From NCBI GenBank assembly GCA_039630445.1, contig JBCNVA010000141.1, positions 1 to 64,000 of the forward strand: a DNA stretch of 64,000 bases, given 5' to 3'. This DNA is from HRBIN15 sp039630445. GTDB lineage: Bacteria; Armatimonadota; Fimbriimonadia; Fimbriimonadales; GBS-DC. Positions 32,451-40,898 of the stretch are shown here, one piece after another; position 1 is the stretch's first letter, and every line of letters begins with the position of its first letter. The translations under genes were made by a program, and so were the position numbers. A model generated the notes under the pieces. It saw only the letters and a program-made list of their open reading frames with translations, searched no databases and had not been told where the DNA came from.

Positions 32451-33305
32451 GTGGACGAGAAGCGATTTCGCCTCACGGAGGCGGAGCGGGGAGCCATTAT
32501 CCAGCGGCTTACGGAAGCATTGCAGGCGGAACCCTCGGTGTGGGGCGCGTGGCTGCACGGCTCATTTTTGGAAGGGCGTCCGTTTCATGATATCGATATC
32601 GCCATCTATGTGTCGCCCGATTCGCCCGCGGCGAGCGCGCCACTCCCGCTGGTGCTGGATTTGGGCGATCGTCTGGAGCGCGTAGTGCGATTGCCTGTGG
32701 ATGTGCGGGTGCTGAATCGCGCACCGTTGAGTTTTCAGTTTCATGCGACAGCAGGGCGTCCCTTACTGCTACGCAACCCCGAAGCGTGCCATCGCTTCGT
32801 AGAGCAGGTGCGCCGCGTGTACGGGGACTTTGAGCCGATGATCCGCCAGCATCTGCGGGATGTGTTAGCGATGAATCCTGTGGATCCAGATGTGATTCGG
32901 ACAAAAGCGGCAGCGATCCGGCGCAACATCGCGCGGGTTCGTGCACTGGTAAACCTGCCTGATGAACAGTTCTGGGCAGATGAGCGCAACATCGAGGTGA
33001 TCAAGCTCTGGCTAATCCAGCTGGTGCAGGATGCTGCTGATTTGTGCAACCATCTTGCCGCACGCCTGCTGAACGAAGCGCCAAGCAGCTATCCTGAGTG
33101 CTTTGAGCTGCTGGGCAAGGCACAGATTCTCGACAAACCTCTCACGGACAATCTGCGCCAAATGGCGCGATTCCGCAATCTGCTTGTGCATCGCTACTGG
33201 GATGTGGACGATCATCAGGTTTTGCAGATCGCTCGCACGCATCTTGTGGATTTAGAACAGTTTCTGCAGGCAATCGGGAAGGTGACGGGCATAGTTGTTG
33301 AGTAA
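32451..33305 (+). CDS. Fused MNT nucleotidyltransferase-HepT (HEPN) protein
   Basis: 284 residues. Residues 1-125 are a minimal nucleotidyltransferase with HGSFLEGRPFHDIDIAIY (Gly37-Ser38, Asp47, Asp49) and a third Asp at about 84 in VDVRVL. Residues 140-284 are an all-helical HEPN/HepT domain with RNLLVHRYW, the R-x4-H-x-Y motif (Arg242, His247, Tyr249). In two-gene MntA-HepT modules the antitoxin MntA AMPylates that Tyr to silence the RNase HepT. Here both are on one chain, so silencing could occur in cis. The start is GTG. The neighbours are rhamnose and lactate catabolism genes. Confidence 0.88.
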   Translation: MDEKRFRLTEAERGAIIQRLTEALQAEPSVWGAWLHGSFLEGRPFHDIDIAIYVSPDSPAASAPLPLVLDLGDRLERVVRLPVDVRVLNRAPLSFQFHATAGRPLLLRNPEACHRFVEQVRRVYGDFEPMIRQHLRDVLAMNPVDPDVIRTKAAAIRRNIARVRALVNLPDEQFWADERNIEVIKLWLIQLVQDAADLCNHLAARLLNEAPSSYPECFELLGKAQILDKPLTDNLRQMARFRNLLVHRYWDVDDHQVLQIARTHLVDLEQFLQAIGKVTGIVVE

Positions 33306-33319
33306 TCGGTAGGGATGCG

Positions 33320-35431
33320 ATGCTGTCGAAGGCGTTTCAGGCGCGGATCGAGCGTGCGCTTGCGGACGAGGTGTTGCGCGCCGCGTTGCGCACGGGCGTG
33401 AGCAACTTTGAGCCGGCGCGTCGCGCCGCCTGGGCGGCGCTGCCCGATGCCCCTCGCGTGCGTGCGCGTGCAGCAGCGATTCGTGCCCAGACCCTGAAAC
33501 AGCTCCCGCGCTACTTGGAGCAGTTCACCCAACAGGTGGAGCGGCGAGGTGGCAGGCTCTTTTTCGCCCGCACAGCAGCCGATGCCTGCCGCTACATCGT
33601 GCAGCTGGCGAAGGCACGGGGCGTGTCGCTTGTCGCCAAAAGCAAGTCGATGGTCAGCGAGGAGATTGGCTTGAATGAAGCCCTCCAGCACGCGGGCATC
33701 CGCGTGGTGGAGACCGATCTGGGCGAATTTATCGTCCAGCTGGCAGGCGAACGCCCCTCGCACATCATCACCCCCGCGATTCACAAACGCCGCCACGAGA
33801 TCGCGGCTATCCTGCACGAGCATCTGGGGATGCCCCTGACTGACGACATTCAGGCAATGACGGCGGCAGCACGCGCCGCGCTGCGCGAGGTGTTCCTAAG
33901 CGCTCAGATGGGCATCACGGGCGTCAACTTCGGGATCGCCGAAACGGGCACGCTGATGATTTTCTCCAACGAGGGCAACGCCCGCATGGTCAGCACGCTG
34001 CCGCCGATCCATGTAGCCCTGATGGGGCTGGAACGCCTCGTGCCCACCTGGGAAGATGCCGAGATCCTGATGCGGGTGTTACCCCGCAGTGCGACGGGGC
34101 AAGCCGTCACCGCCTATGTCTCGATGCTGACCGTGAATCACTGGGACACGAGCGACGATGCGCCGGGTGAACTCCATGTGGTGATTGTGGATAACGGGCG
34201 GTCGCGCTGGCTGGGCACGCCGATGGAGGACGCCCTCCGTTGCATCCGCTGCGGCGCCTGCTTAAATGTGTGTCCCGTGTATCAGGCAATTGGCGGACAC
34301 GCCTACGATTCGGTCTACCCTGGTCCGATTGGCGCGATCGTGACGCCGATGCTCACCGATTCGCACCGTGCCGAATTAGCCCATGCCAGCACGCTCTGCG
34401 GCGCCTGCACAGAGGTCTGTCCAGTAGGAATCCCGCTGCACGATTTGCTGGTGCGCTGGCGTGCGATGGCGTTCAAACAGTGCCTGCCTTGGTGGGAACG
34501 GCTGGGGCTGAAACTCTACGGATGGATCGCGCGGCATCCGAGCCTCTGGGCACGCGCCGTCCGATGGGGCACTCGCTGGGTAGCCCGTCAAGCCCATAAC
34601 GGCTGGATCCCTAATGCTAAAGGACCCCTCAAGGGCTGGACGGCTGTGCGCGACCTCATCGCGCCGCAACAGGGCAACTGGCGTGTGAACCCGCCCGCAC
34701 CGACGCATTCCCAAGCCGTTATCCCGCGCTCCAACCTCACGGTGCGGGAACGAAAGGTGGAGGGCAAGTCTCCTGTCAAGCCCAACTACCCCCCCTTGGA
34801 ATCGCACCCCTCCGACAACGAGTCGCCAGAACCTGCGTGGACGCTGAGTCCCGAAGCCGACCTGCTGCTCGCGTTGGAGAAGGCGTGGCAGGCATTAGGC
34901 GTGATCGGCGCTGTGTGTCAGAGCGAGCAGGAAGCCGTGGAGCGCGTCTGCCAAATTATCGCCTCGGAAGGGGTGCGCACCGTGCTGGTAGAGCCACAGG
35001 TACTGAAGAACTGGCAGACGCTGGCAGACCAGCTGAGGCGCATGGGGCTGACCCTTTTGACAGGCACGCTGCCACGCGAGCCAGCCGAGCGGGCAGCCAC
35101 AGCGCGGCAGTGGGCGACCGCCGAAGTAGGCATCACCGAAGCGATCGCCGCGTGGGCGGATACGGGCACGCTGGTGATGGGCGTTGGCGCAGGACGATTG
35201 CGCACCGCCTCGCTGCTGCCCCCCGTACACCTTGCGCTTTTGCGCCAGCGAAACCTTTACCCCTGCGCCGCCGCATGGGTCAAAGCCCAGCGTGAACGAG
35301 GCGAACTTCAAAAAGGGCTAACGGCTATCGCGATCACTGGTCCCAGCCGCACTGCCGACATCGAGAAGGTGCTGACCATCGGCGTGCACGGACCAGGTAG
35401 GGTCTATGGTGTGCTAATCAGGGAGCCTTAG
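33320..35431 (+). CDS. LutB-LutC fusion, L-lactate utilisation iron-sulfur protein
   Basis: 703 residues. Residues 1-440 match LutB: an LUD domain (VAKSKSMVSEEIGLNEAL, then GVNFGIAETGTLMIFSNEGN) followed by two 4Fe-4S motifs, CIRCGACLNVCP at about 308 and CGACTEVCP at about 360. A Pro-rich linker of about 60 residues leads to a second LUD domain (residues 515-703; ADTGTLVMGVGAGRLRTASLLPPVH) equal to LutC. With LutA downstream it oxidises L-lactate to pyruvate. Separate lutB and lutC genes are the common form; the sum of lengths fits a simple fusion. Confidence 0.9.
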   Translation: MLSKAFQARIERALADEVLRAALRTGVSNFEPARRAAWAALPDAPRVRARAAAIRAQTLKQLPRYLEQFTQQVERRGGRLFFARTAADACRYIVQLAKARGVSLVAKSKSMVSEEIGLNEALQHAGIRVVETDLGEFIVQLAGERPSHIITPAIHKRRHEIAAILHEHLGMPLTDDIQAMTAAARAALREVFLSAQMGITGVNFGIAETGTLMIFSNEGNARMVSTLPPIHVALMGLERLVPTWEDAEILMRVLPRSATGQAVTAYVSMLTVNHWDTSDDAPGELHVVIVDNGRSRWLGTPMEDALRCIRCGACLNVCPVYQAIGGHAYDSVYPGPIGAIVTPMLTDSHRAELAHASTLCGACTEVCPVGIPLHDLLVRWRAMAFKQCLPWWERLGLKLYGWIARHPSLWARAVRWGTRWVARQAHNGWIPNAKGPLKGWTAVRDLIAPQQGNWRVNPPAPTHSQAVIPRSNLTVRERKVEGKSPVKPNYPPLESHPSDNESPEPAWTLSPEADLLLALEKAWQALGVIGAVCQSEQEAVERVCQIIASEGVRTVLVEPQVLKNWQTLADQLRRMGLTLLTGTLPREPAERAATARQWATAEVGITEAIAAWADTGTLVMGVGAGRLRTASLLPPVHLALLRQRNLYPCAAAWVKAQRERGELQKGLTAIAITGPSRTADIEKVLTIGVHGPGRVYGVLIREP

Positions 35432-36187
35432 ATGACGGTGCAACTGTTTGCCACTTGTCTGGTAGAGAGCTGGCGCCCAAGTTGTGCGATCGCTGCGGAG
35501 CAGCTGCTTCAGCATGTGGGCGTGCGCGTGCATCGCCTGCTGCGCGTCGGATGCTGCGGGCAGGTTGCCTTCAACGCAGGCGATTGGGACACCGCTCGCA
35601 AAATGGCGATCGCCTGGCTGCACGCGGCAGACCCCGCGATGCCTGTCGTGATGCCTTCTGGCTCATGCGCCGCGACGGTGCGACATAATTACGCCCTGCT
35701 ACTGAGCCGATCTCGCTATGAAACCCGCTGGCACACCATTGCCAATCAGACCTTTGAGCTGAGCCAGTTTCTGGTAGAGGAACTCCAGGCGGAATTGCAC
35801 GGGTTTCGCTCAGAGAATGAAGTGGTGACTTATCACCCTTCCTGCCACCTGCTGCGAATGCTGCAAGTTCAAGATGCCCCTGTGCAACTGATTCGGCAGG
35901 TGCAGGGGGTGCAATATGTGCCGCTGCCCGAAGCGGAGGTGTGTTGTGGCTTTGGCGGGCTGTTTGCTGTGCATCTGCCCCAGCTATCGGGCGCACTGCT
36001 TATGCGCAAACTGGAAGCGATTGAGCAGACGGGTGCATCAACTGTGCTGGGCTGCGACTGGAGCTGCCTGATGCACCTCGCGGGCGGCTTGCACCGCACT
36101 GGCATGCCTGTTCGTGCCATGCACCTCGCCGAATGGCTGATAGAAAAGCGCATAGCGAATTGTGAACAGCGTGCTGAAAAACAGTGA
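35432..36187 (+). CDS. lutA: LutA-type (Fe-S)-binding subunit of lactate oxidation
   Basis: 251 residues with two CCG-domain cysteine clusters: VGCCGQVAFNAGDWDTAR with PSGSCAATVRH, and HPSCHLLR with EVCCGFGGLFAV and LGCDWSCLMHLAGG. This matches LutA/GlcF-like redox subunits. Its ATG directly follows the LutBC stop (TAG-ATG), so translation is coupled. The first cluster has the usual form VETCL altered to ATCLVES. Confidence 0.92.
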   Translation: MTVQLFATCLVESWRPSCAIAAEQLLQHVGVRVHRLLRVGCCGQVAFNAGDWDTARKMAIAWLHAADPAMPVVMPSGSCAATVRHNYALLLSRSRYETRWHTIANQTFELSQFLVEELQAELHGFRSENEVVTYHPSCHLLRMLQVQDAPVQLIRQVQGVQYVPLPEAEVCCGFGGLFAVHLPQLSGALLMRKLEAIEQTGASTVLGCDWSCLMHLAGGLHRTGMPVRAMHLAEWLIEKRIANCEQRAEKQ

Positions 36188-36560
36188 CGGGGGCAAACTG
36201 CGGGGAATCGATCCCTATTCGCGAATAAATTAGGGTGGAATCGCCCAGAAATTCGCCGATATGCCCACGAATTAAGCAGGAATCGCGGTGAAGAGGAGGT
36301 ACTCTTTCTCTCGAAAAGATGGATTGCGAGAAGTGTTTGGAGTGAGCGAAAGGAAGGGGCATAGAGGCTCCTTAGATGGTGTACTCCTGTTGAATTATGC
36401 CGGGTCATTGTACCGAAGTCGGCGCGGTGTAGGGTGCATCGCTCCGCCCAAGTGGGAGTGCTGGCGTCGCCTCATTGCATCGGCAACCGCTGAATCACTC
36501 CCCAACCTGATGAGTCAGGTGCAGAGGACACCGACCTAATAGCTTGTCTGCATAACAGGG
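36188..36560. other. Non-coding spacer
   Basis: 373 bp of lower-GC sequence with no convincing gene. An 83-codon frame at 36288-36539 has no recognisable domain. No strong hairpin or promoter stands out apart from a CATAAC-like box just before the next gene. Confidence 0.6.
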
Positions 36561-38273
36561 ATGACCATGAAAACGAGAAGGAGATTGGTGGCGGTATTAG
36601 TGAGCAGTGTGTGGGTTTATCAGGGATTGGCACAAGCGTTGCGCACGCCTGACGGTACGCTCTGGGCTGGAACAACCTTTACTTTGCGCGCGATGGCGAC
36701 CGGCTCTACGGGACAGCTGATGGCGCTTTCCAACATGGCACAGGTGCGGGTGGGGCAGATTGTCCGCTGGCAGTGGGAGTATGAGTTGCCCCCCTACCTA
36801 ACCGTTACCTCGGGTGAGGGCTGGTTCACGCTGCTGGTGCAAAACAAGGGTAATGGTATCGACGCTCTGCAACTGGGGATCGCAACCAGCGAGGGTTTGG
36901 GAACCAGTCCGTGGCAAATTAGCCTCTTTGAACAGCTGGAGCCGAATCAGCTCTTTGGAGATGCGAGACCCGTTAGCGAATCCACCACCCCCTTTATGCC
37001 AATGGAGCATCGTCGTTTGTTCATTCGGGTACGCCCACCATCTGACAGAAACACCGATGGCGTCTTTCTCACGCTCAACATGCGTTCAGTAGTTGGTGCA
37101 CGAACATTACCCTTCGCTGAGTTCGTCGCAGGCGCAGAAACGCTTATCTATCCCCACACCACAGCCAGCACTTGGACAGGCTACTCGCTGGCAGCACCGC
37201 CTCAATTGCTGAATGGACGGCTCTACTGGATTGCTGCTATGGATTCGCGTGTATACTTCTTTTCCACCACACGCCCGCTCAATGCCGACAATACTTTCTA
37301 CAACAACATCCAGTACGAAGCGGCCTTGCGCGGAATCGTCCCTAGCGGACAAGGCGCAGTGATCGGTAATCGCTGGTATCTGATGAATAGGCAGGGATTC
37401 ATCGCTTACTTCGATTGGACCCAGGCGACTGGTGGGGTAAATGTCTCCGTGCAGTGGCTTTCGATGGGTGGTCTGGTTGCCAATCCCAATTTGCCGATGG
37501 TTAGCGATGGTACTCGTCTCTATTTCGCGTTGACCAACCAACAACTGGGGATATACCATCCCACCACTAACGGGTTCAGCACGCTGCAAGTGGCTAACCC
37601 CACCCCTATTCGGATAGTGCAGCGGCTGCCGCAGGGGCTTGTCTTGGTGGGGCGCGATGGCGGGCGGTTTGACCTGATTGGGTCTGGCAATCTGGTAGAA
37701 AGCACAATGATGCTAGGTAGCGCAGATTCGATTATAGGAGCAAGCGTGGACGAGCAGCGCAACACGCTGCTGGTTGCCTGCGGCGCACGGCTCGGTTGCT
37801 ACCACCTGCTGCAGCGCCAGTGGCTCTGGAGCGTAGCGGTTGATGCGCCGATAGTTGCCCCTCCTGTCTACGACTCGACTACCGACTCGGTCTACATCTT
37901 CACCCGCGATGGCTGGCTCCATGCCTTTGACGCTGCAATTGGTGTTCCATCTCTGTTCTATCCGCACCAGCTCATCCCTGATGCGCCTGTCATCAAAGCC
38001 GCTATGCAAGTTTTGAGCCGAGCTGACCGCAAAGTGCCCTATATCTACTTAGCAGCGCAGCTGGACACAGGGGATGTGCTTACGACCCGTGTGCTGCAAG
38101 TGACTGCCGTGAACCCGTTCAATCGATTCTACAGCACCTCCGTTATGCAAGGCGCTGTGTTAGGTGAAAGCCTGCTGTTTACGGGCACAAGCAACCGCGA
38201 TTTATTGCTCGTCTGGTGCTGGAGTGGAGGCGACACGAATCGGGGACGGTTCTATGGCTTCCGTCTGAGATAG
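36561..38273 (+). CDS. Exported beta-propeller protein, unknown function
   Basis: 570 residues with an N-terminal signal peptide (MKTRRRLVAVLVSSVWVYQG). Residues 30-190 look like a beta-sandwich; residues 200-570 show repeated PQQ-like blades (NGRLYWIAAMDSRVYFF, IGNRWYLMNRQGFIAYFDW, TTDSVYIFTRDGWLHAFDA). It probably sits in the periplasm or at the surface as a binding scaffold. No catalytic residues are seen. ATG 36567 has AGGG at good distance and may be the true start. It is followed by an ABC transporter pair with its own promoter. Confidence 0.75.
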   Translation: MTMKTRRRLVAVLVSSVWVYQGLAQALRTPDGTLWAGTTFTLRAMATGSTGQLMALSNMAQVRVGQIVRWQWEYELPPYLTVTSGEGWFTLLVQNKGNGIDALQLGIATSEGLGTSPWQISLFEQLEPNQLFGDARPVSESTTPFMPMEHRRLFIRVRPPSDRNTDGVFLTLNMRSVVGARTLPFAEFVAGAETLIYPHTTASTWTGYSLAAPPQLLNGRLYWIAAMDSRVYFFSTTRPLNADNTFYNNIQYEAALRGIVPSGQGAVIGNRWYLMNRQGFIAYFDWTQATGGVNVSVQWLSMGGLVANPNLPMVSDGTRLYFALTNQQLGIYHPTTNGFSTLQVANPTPIRIVQRLPQGLVLVGRDGGRFDLIGSGNLVESTMMLGSADSIIGASVDEQRNTLLVACGARLGCYHLLQRQWLWSVAVDAPIVAPPVYDSTTDSVYIFTRDGWLHAFDAAIGVPSLFYPHQLIPDAPVIKAAMQVLSRADRKVPYIYLAAQLDTGDVLTTRVLQVTAVNPFNRFYSTSVMQGAVLGESLLFTGTSNRDLLLVWCWSGGDTNRGRFYGFRLR

Positions 38274-38274
38274 G

Positions 38275-38280
38275 TACAAT
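38275..38280 (+). promoter_or_regulatory. Leaderless-type -10 box of the ABC exporter
   Basis: AGG-TACAAT ending 9 nt before ATG 38290. It begins inside the spacer right after the propeller gene stop. Confidence 0.6.
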
Positions 38281-38289
38281 ACACTTAGC

Positions 38290-39219
38290 ATGTGGGCGAT
38301 TGAGACGCGCGGACTGCGCAAAGTCTTTCGCTCTCTTCTGGGGGGCAAACCGATCGTCGCAGTCGACCATTTAGACCTGCAAGTGCCCATCGGATGCGTG
38401 TTCGGCTTTTTGGGACCAAATGGCGCAGGCAAGACCACCACTATCCAGATGCTGATTGGCAATGTGCGCCCGACGGCGGGACAGGCGTGGGTGCTGGGCT
38501 ACCCAGCCGGCTCCATTCATGCTAAAAAGCGACTGGGCTTCCTGCCCGAAAAGTTTCAATTCCATGACTTCCTCACGGCAGAGGAGCTTCTGCGCCTACA
38601 CGGACGCTTAGCCCGCATGGAGCGTAGCCTGTTGAATCGTCGCATCGATGAGGTGCTGGAGCTGGTGGGGCTGACCGAGCGGCGCAAGAGCAAGATCCGC
38701 GAGTTCTCGAAGGGTATGCAACAGCGCATCGGGCTGGCACAGGCGATTCTGCACGACCCCGACCTGGTGATTCTGGACGAGCCAACCTCGGCGTTGGATC
38801 CGCTGGGGCGACGGCGCGTGCGCGAGGTCATCCAGTACCTCAAGCAGCGAGGCAAGACGGTGTTTCTCAACTCCCACCTGCTCTCGGAGGTGGAACTAAG
38901 CTGTGACTATGTGGCGATCCTAAACAAGGGGCGCGTGGTCAAACAGGGCGTGCTGGAGGAGCTGCTGGTCAATCGCTCGGTGGTCACTATTGAGCTGCGC
39001 CAAGTGACGCCTGCTGTGCTGGAGGCGCTCAGGCGAGTTGCCCAAAAGGTGCAGCCTGTCGACGAGCGGCGTGTCGTAGCCGAAGTGGCGCAGGAGACAC
39101 AAGTGCCTGAGCTGGCGCGCGCCGTTGTGACGGCGGGTGGTGAACTGACGAGCTTCCAGGCGCAGCGGGAAAGCCTCGAGGATCTCTTCATCCAAACAAT
39201 CGAGGGGGAGGGGAAGTAG
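38290..39219 (+). CDS. ABC transporter ATPase (ABC-2 / NatA type)
   Basis: 309 residues. Walker A GPNGAGKTT, signature FSKGMQQRIGLAQAI, Walker B LVILDEPTSALD and H-loop NSHLLSEVE. The C-terminal 80 residues form the extension typical of ABC-2 exporters. With the permease 2 bp downstream it forms an efflux system of unknown substrate. Confidence 0.92.
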   Translation: MWAIETRGLRKVFRSLLGGKPIVAVDHLDLQVPIGCVFGFLGPNGAGKTTTIQMLIGNVRPTAGQAWVLGYPAGSIHAKKRLGFLPEKFQFHDFLTAEELLRLHGRLARMERSLLNRRIDEVLELVGLTERRKSKIREFSKGMQQRIGLAQAILHDPDLVILDEPTSALDPLGRRRVREVIQYLKQRGKTVFLNSHLLSEVELSCDYVAILNKGRVVKQGVLEELLVNRSVVTIELRQVTPAVLEALRRVAQKVQPVDERRVVAEVAQETQVPELARAVVTAGGELTSFQAQRESLEDLFIQTIEGEGK

Positions 39220-39221
39220 AG

Positions 39222-40061
39222 ATGCTGGTTATCATCACCTTGACGCTGCATGAAGCTTTGCGCCGACGCGCTTTTCTTGGCACTATCATCATCCTCTTGG
39301 CGCTTTACGGACTGAGCTTTTTGCCCAAGGCGTTCCATCAAGCGCTGGGCGGCAGTCCGCAAAGCTTCGAAATGGGCGTGAATCTTATGATCCTGTTTGG
39401 AGTGGACATCATCAAGTTTTTCTCGTCGGTGTTGGCGATTTTGCTGTGTGCAAGCGCGATTACCAGCGAGATTGAGCGTGGCTACTTGGCGGCGATTTTG
39501 CCGCGTCCACTGCACCGTTTTGAACTGTTTCTGGGCAAGTGGCTGGGCGTGATGCTCTTTTGCGGGGCGAATGCGCTGCTCTGGACGGCATTACTATGGG
39601 TTTCGGTAGCGTTGCAGACCCGCCCGCGGGCTGAGATGTGGCACGCCCTGCCTTATGTATTGCTCTATCCTCTGCTATATGGCACGCTGGCACTGGCGCT
39701 CTCCAGTTTCAGCAGTGCCCCCATCGCCTCGATGTTCACGGTGGCAGCAGGCGCATTCGCCTACTTTGCAGACCATTTCCTGCGCCCGATCGCTGCCTTT
39801 TTCGATGTGGAACTGCTACAGAAAATCGTGTACCTCTCGGAATGGGTGGTGCCGATGGCGGTGCTGAAACGGCTGGTCCAGGCACGATTGGATGTTCTGG
39901 TTCCACCTGGAATGAACGATCCCCCACCCTTTGGCACGCCCGAACTACTGCGTTTTCTCAACCCTCCTGTGCAATCGTTTGATCTGGCGTATGTTGCGCT
40001 TTACATCTTGCTGGCGTTGGTGGTGGGCTTGGTCATCTTTCAGTATCGTGATGTGCAGTAG
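39222..40061 (+). CDS. ABC-2-type transporter permease
   Basis: 279 residues with about six helices. The segment ASAITSEIERGYLAAILPRPLHRFELFLGKWLG is typical of ABC-2 permeases, as is the long extracytoplasmic loop between the last two helices. It lies 2 bp downstream of its ATPase gene and is the obvious partner. Confidence 0.88.
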   Translation: MLVIITLTLHEALRRRAFLGTIIILLALYGLSFLPKAFHQALGGSPQSFEMGVNLMILFGVDIIKFFSSVLAILLCASAITSEIERGYLAAILPRPLHRFELFLGKWLGVMLFCGANALLWTALLWVSVALQTRPRAEMWHALPYVLLYPLLYGTLALALSSFSSAPIASMFTVAAGAFAYFADHFLRPIAAFFDVELLQKIVYLSEWVVPMAVLKRLVQARLDVLVPPGMNDPPPFGTPELLRFLNPPVQSFDLAYVALYILLALVVGLVIFQYRDVQ

Positions 40062-40080
40062 GGGCACTCAGGGCGTGAGG

Positions 40081-40086
40081 TATACT
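40081..40086 (+). promoter_or_regulatory. Leaderless -10 box of the M50 protease gene
   Basis: AGG-TATACT ending 7 nt before ATG 40094. Confidence 0.65.
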
Positions 40087-40093
40087 TGGCACG

Positions 40094-40750
40094 ATGGATT
40101 GGGTTGAGCAAGCGGTAAGCTTTGTCCTGTGGCTGATGGCGGTGCTGGTGAGCCTCACCGTGCATGAGTTCGCCCATGCGAAGTATGCGCGCTGGGCGGG
40201 CGATCCGACACCAGAGGTGCAGGGGCGCGTGACGCTTAATCCGCTGGCTCACCTGGATCCGATGGGCACGCTGATGATTTTGATTGCGGCGTTTTCGGGG
40301 TACGGCTTCGGCTGGGGTAAGCCGGTGGAGATCAATCCGGGTTTCTTTCGCCATCCGCGCCGCGACTGGGTGATGTGCGCCTTCTGGGGACCACTTTCGA
40401 ACATTTTGCTGGCGCTCATGTTTGCCGGGCTTGTGCGCCTGATGGTTGCGGCTCAGTGGGGATTGGGCACCGTCTTTTTTGAGTTTGCGTGGATTATGGT
40501 GCTGGCGAATCTGGGGCTGGCGCTTTTTAATCTGCTGCCCATTCATCCGCTGGATGGCTCCAAGGTGCTCTCGGGCTTTCTGCGCGATGTGTTCGACCGC
40601 CGCTACTGGTCGTGGCAGATAACCTATGGTCCAATCCTGTTTCTGGTGCTGGTGCTGTTTGTGCCTGTGCTGACGCAAGGGGCGGTGTATCCTATCTGGA
40701 TAGTGCTGGGACCCATCTACAACTTCGCTGCGCAACTGCTTCTGGGGTAA
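40094..40750 (+). CDS. Site-2 protease family (M50) membrane metallopeptidase
   Basis: 218 residues, about five or six helices. The zinc motif HEFAHAKYA is in the first helix, and the third ligand Asp is in LLPIHPLDGSKVLSG. There is no PDZ domain, as in the minimal Rip/SpoIVFB-like group common in thermophiles. It would cleave substrates within the membrane; the target is unknown. The mRNA should start at the ATG. Confidence 0.9.
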   Translation: MDWVEQAVSFVLWLMAVLVSLTVHEFAHAKYARWAGDPTPEVQGRVTLNPLAHLDPMGTLMILIAAFSGYGFGWGKPVEINPGFFRHPRRDWVMCAFWGPLSNILLALMFAGLVRLMVAAQWGLGTVFFEFAWIMVLANLGLALFNLLPIHPLDGSKVLSGFLRDVFDRRYWSWQITYGPILFLVLVLFVPVLTQGAVYPIWIVLGPIYNFAAQLLLG

Positions 40751-40765
40751 AATAGAAAGAGACAG

Positions 40766-40858
40766 GGAGCGGTGCCCGAGTGGCTGAAGGGACACGACTG
40801 GAAATCGTGTAGCCTCCCAAAAGGGGGCTCGTGGGTTCGAATCCCACCCGCTCCGCCA
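40766..40858 (+). tRNA. tRNA-Ser (anticodon GGA)
   Basis: 93 nt including encoded CCA. Acceptor GGAGCGG/CCGCTCC, anticodon stem ACGA/TCGT with loop CTGGAAA, a long variable arm (GCCTCCC-AAAA-GGGGGC) as expected for class II tRNA, and T arm GTGGG-TTCGAAT-CCCAC. TAAAAT at 40747-40752 may be its -10 box. Confidence 0.95.
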
Positions 40859-40898
40859 TTTTGTTTATGGGGAATCTGGCAGGAGGTCGGGGAGAGCG

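Noticed and set aside
36288..36539. 83-codon frame in the spacer after lutA
   Set aside because: No recognisable domain, poor composition for a gene, and the apparent AGGAGG is inside the frame and not before it.
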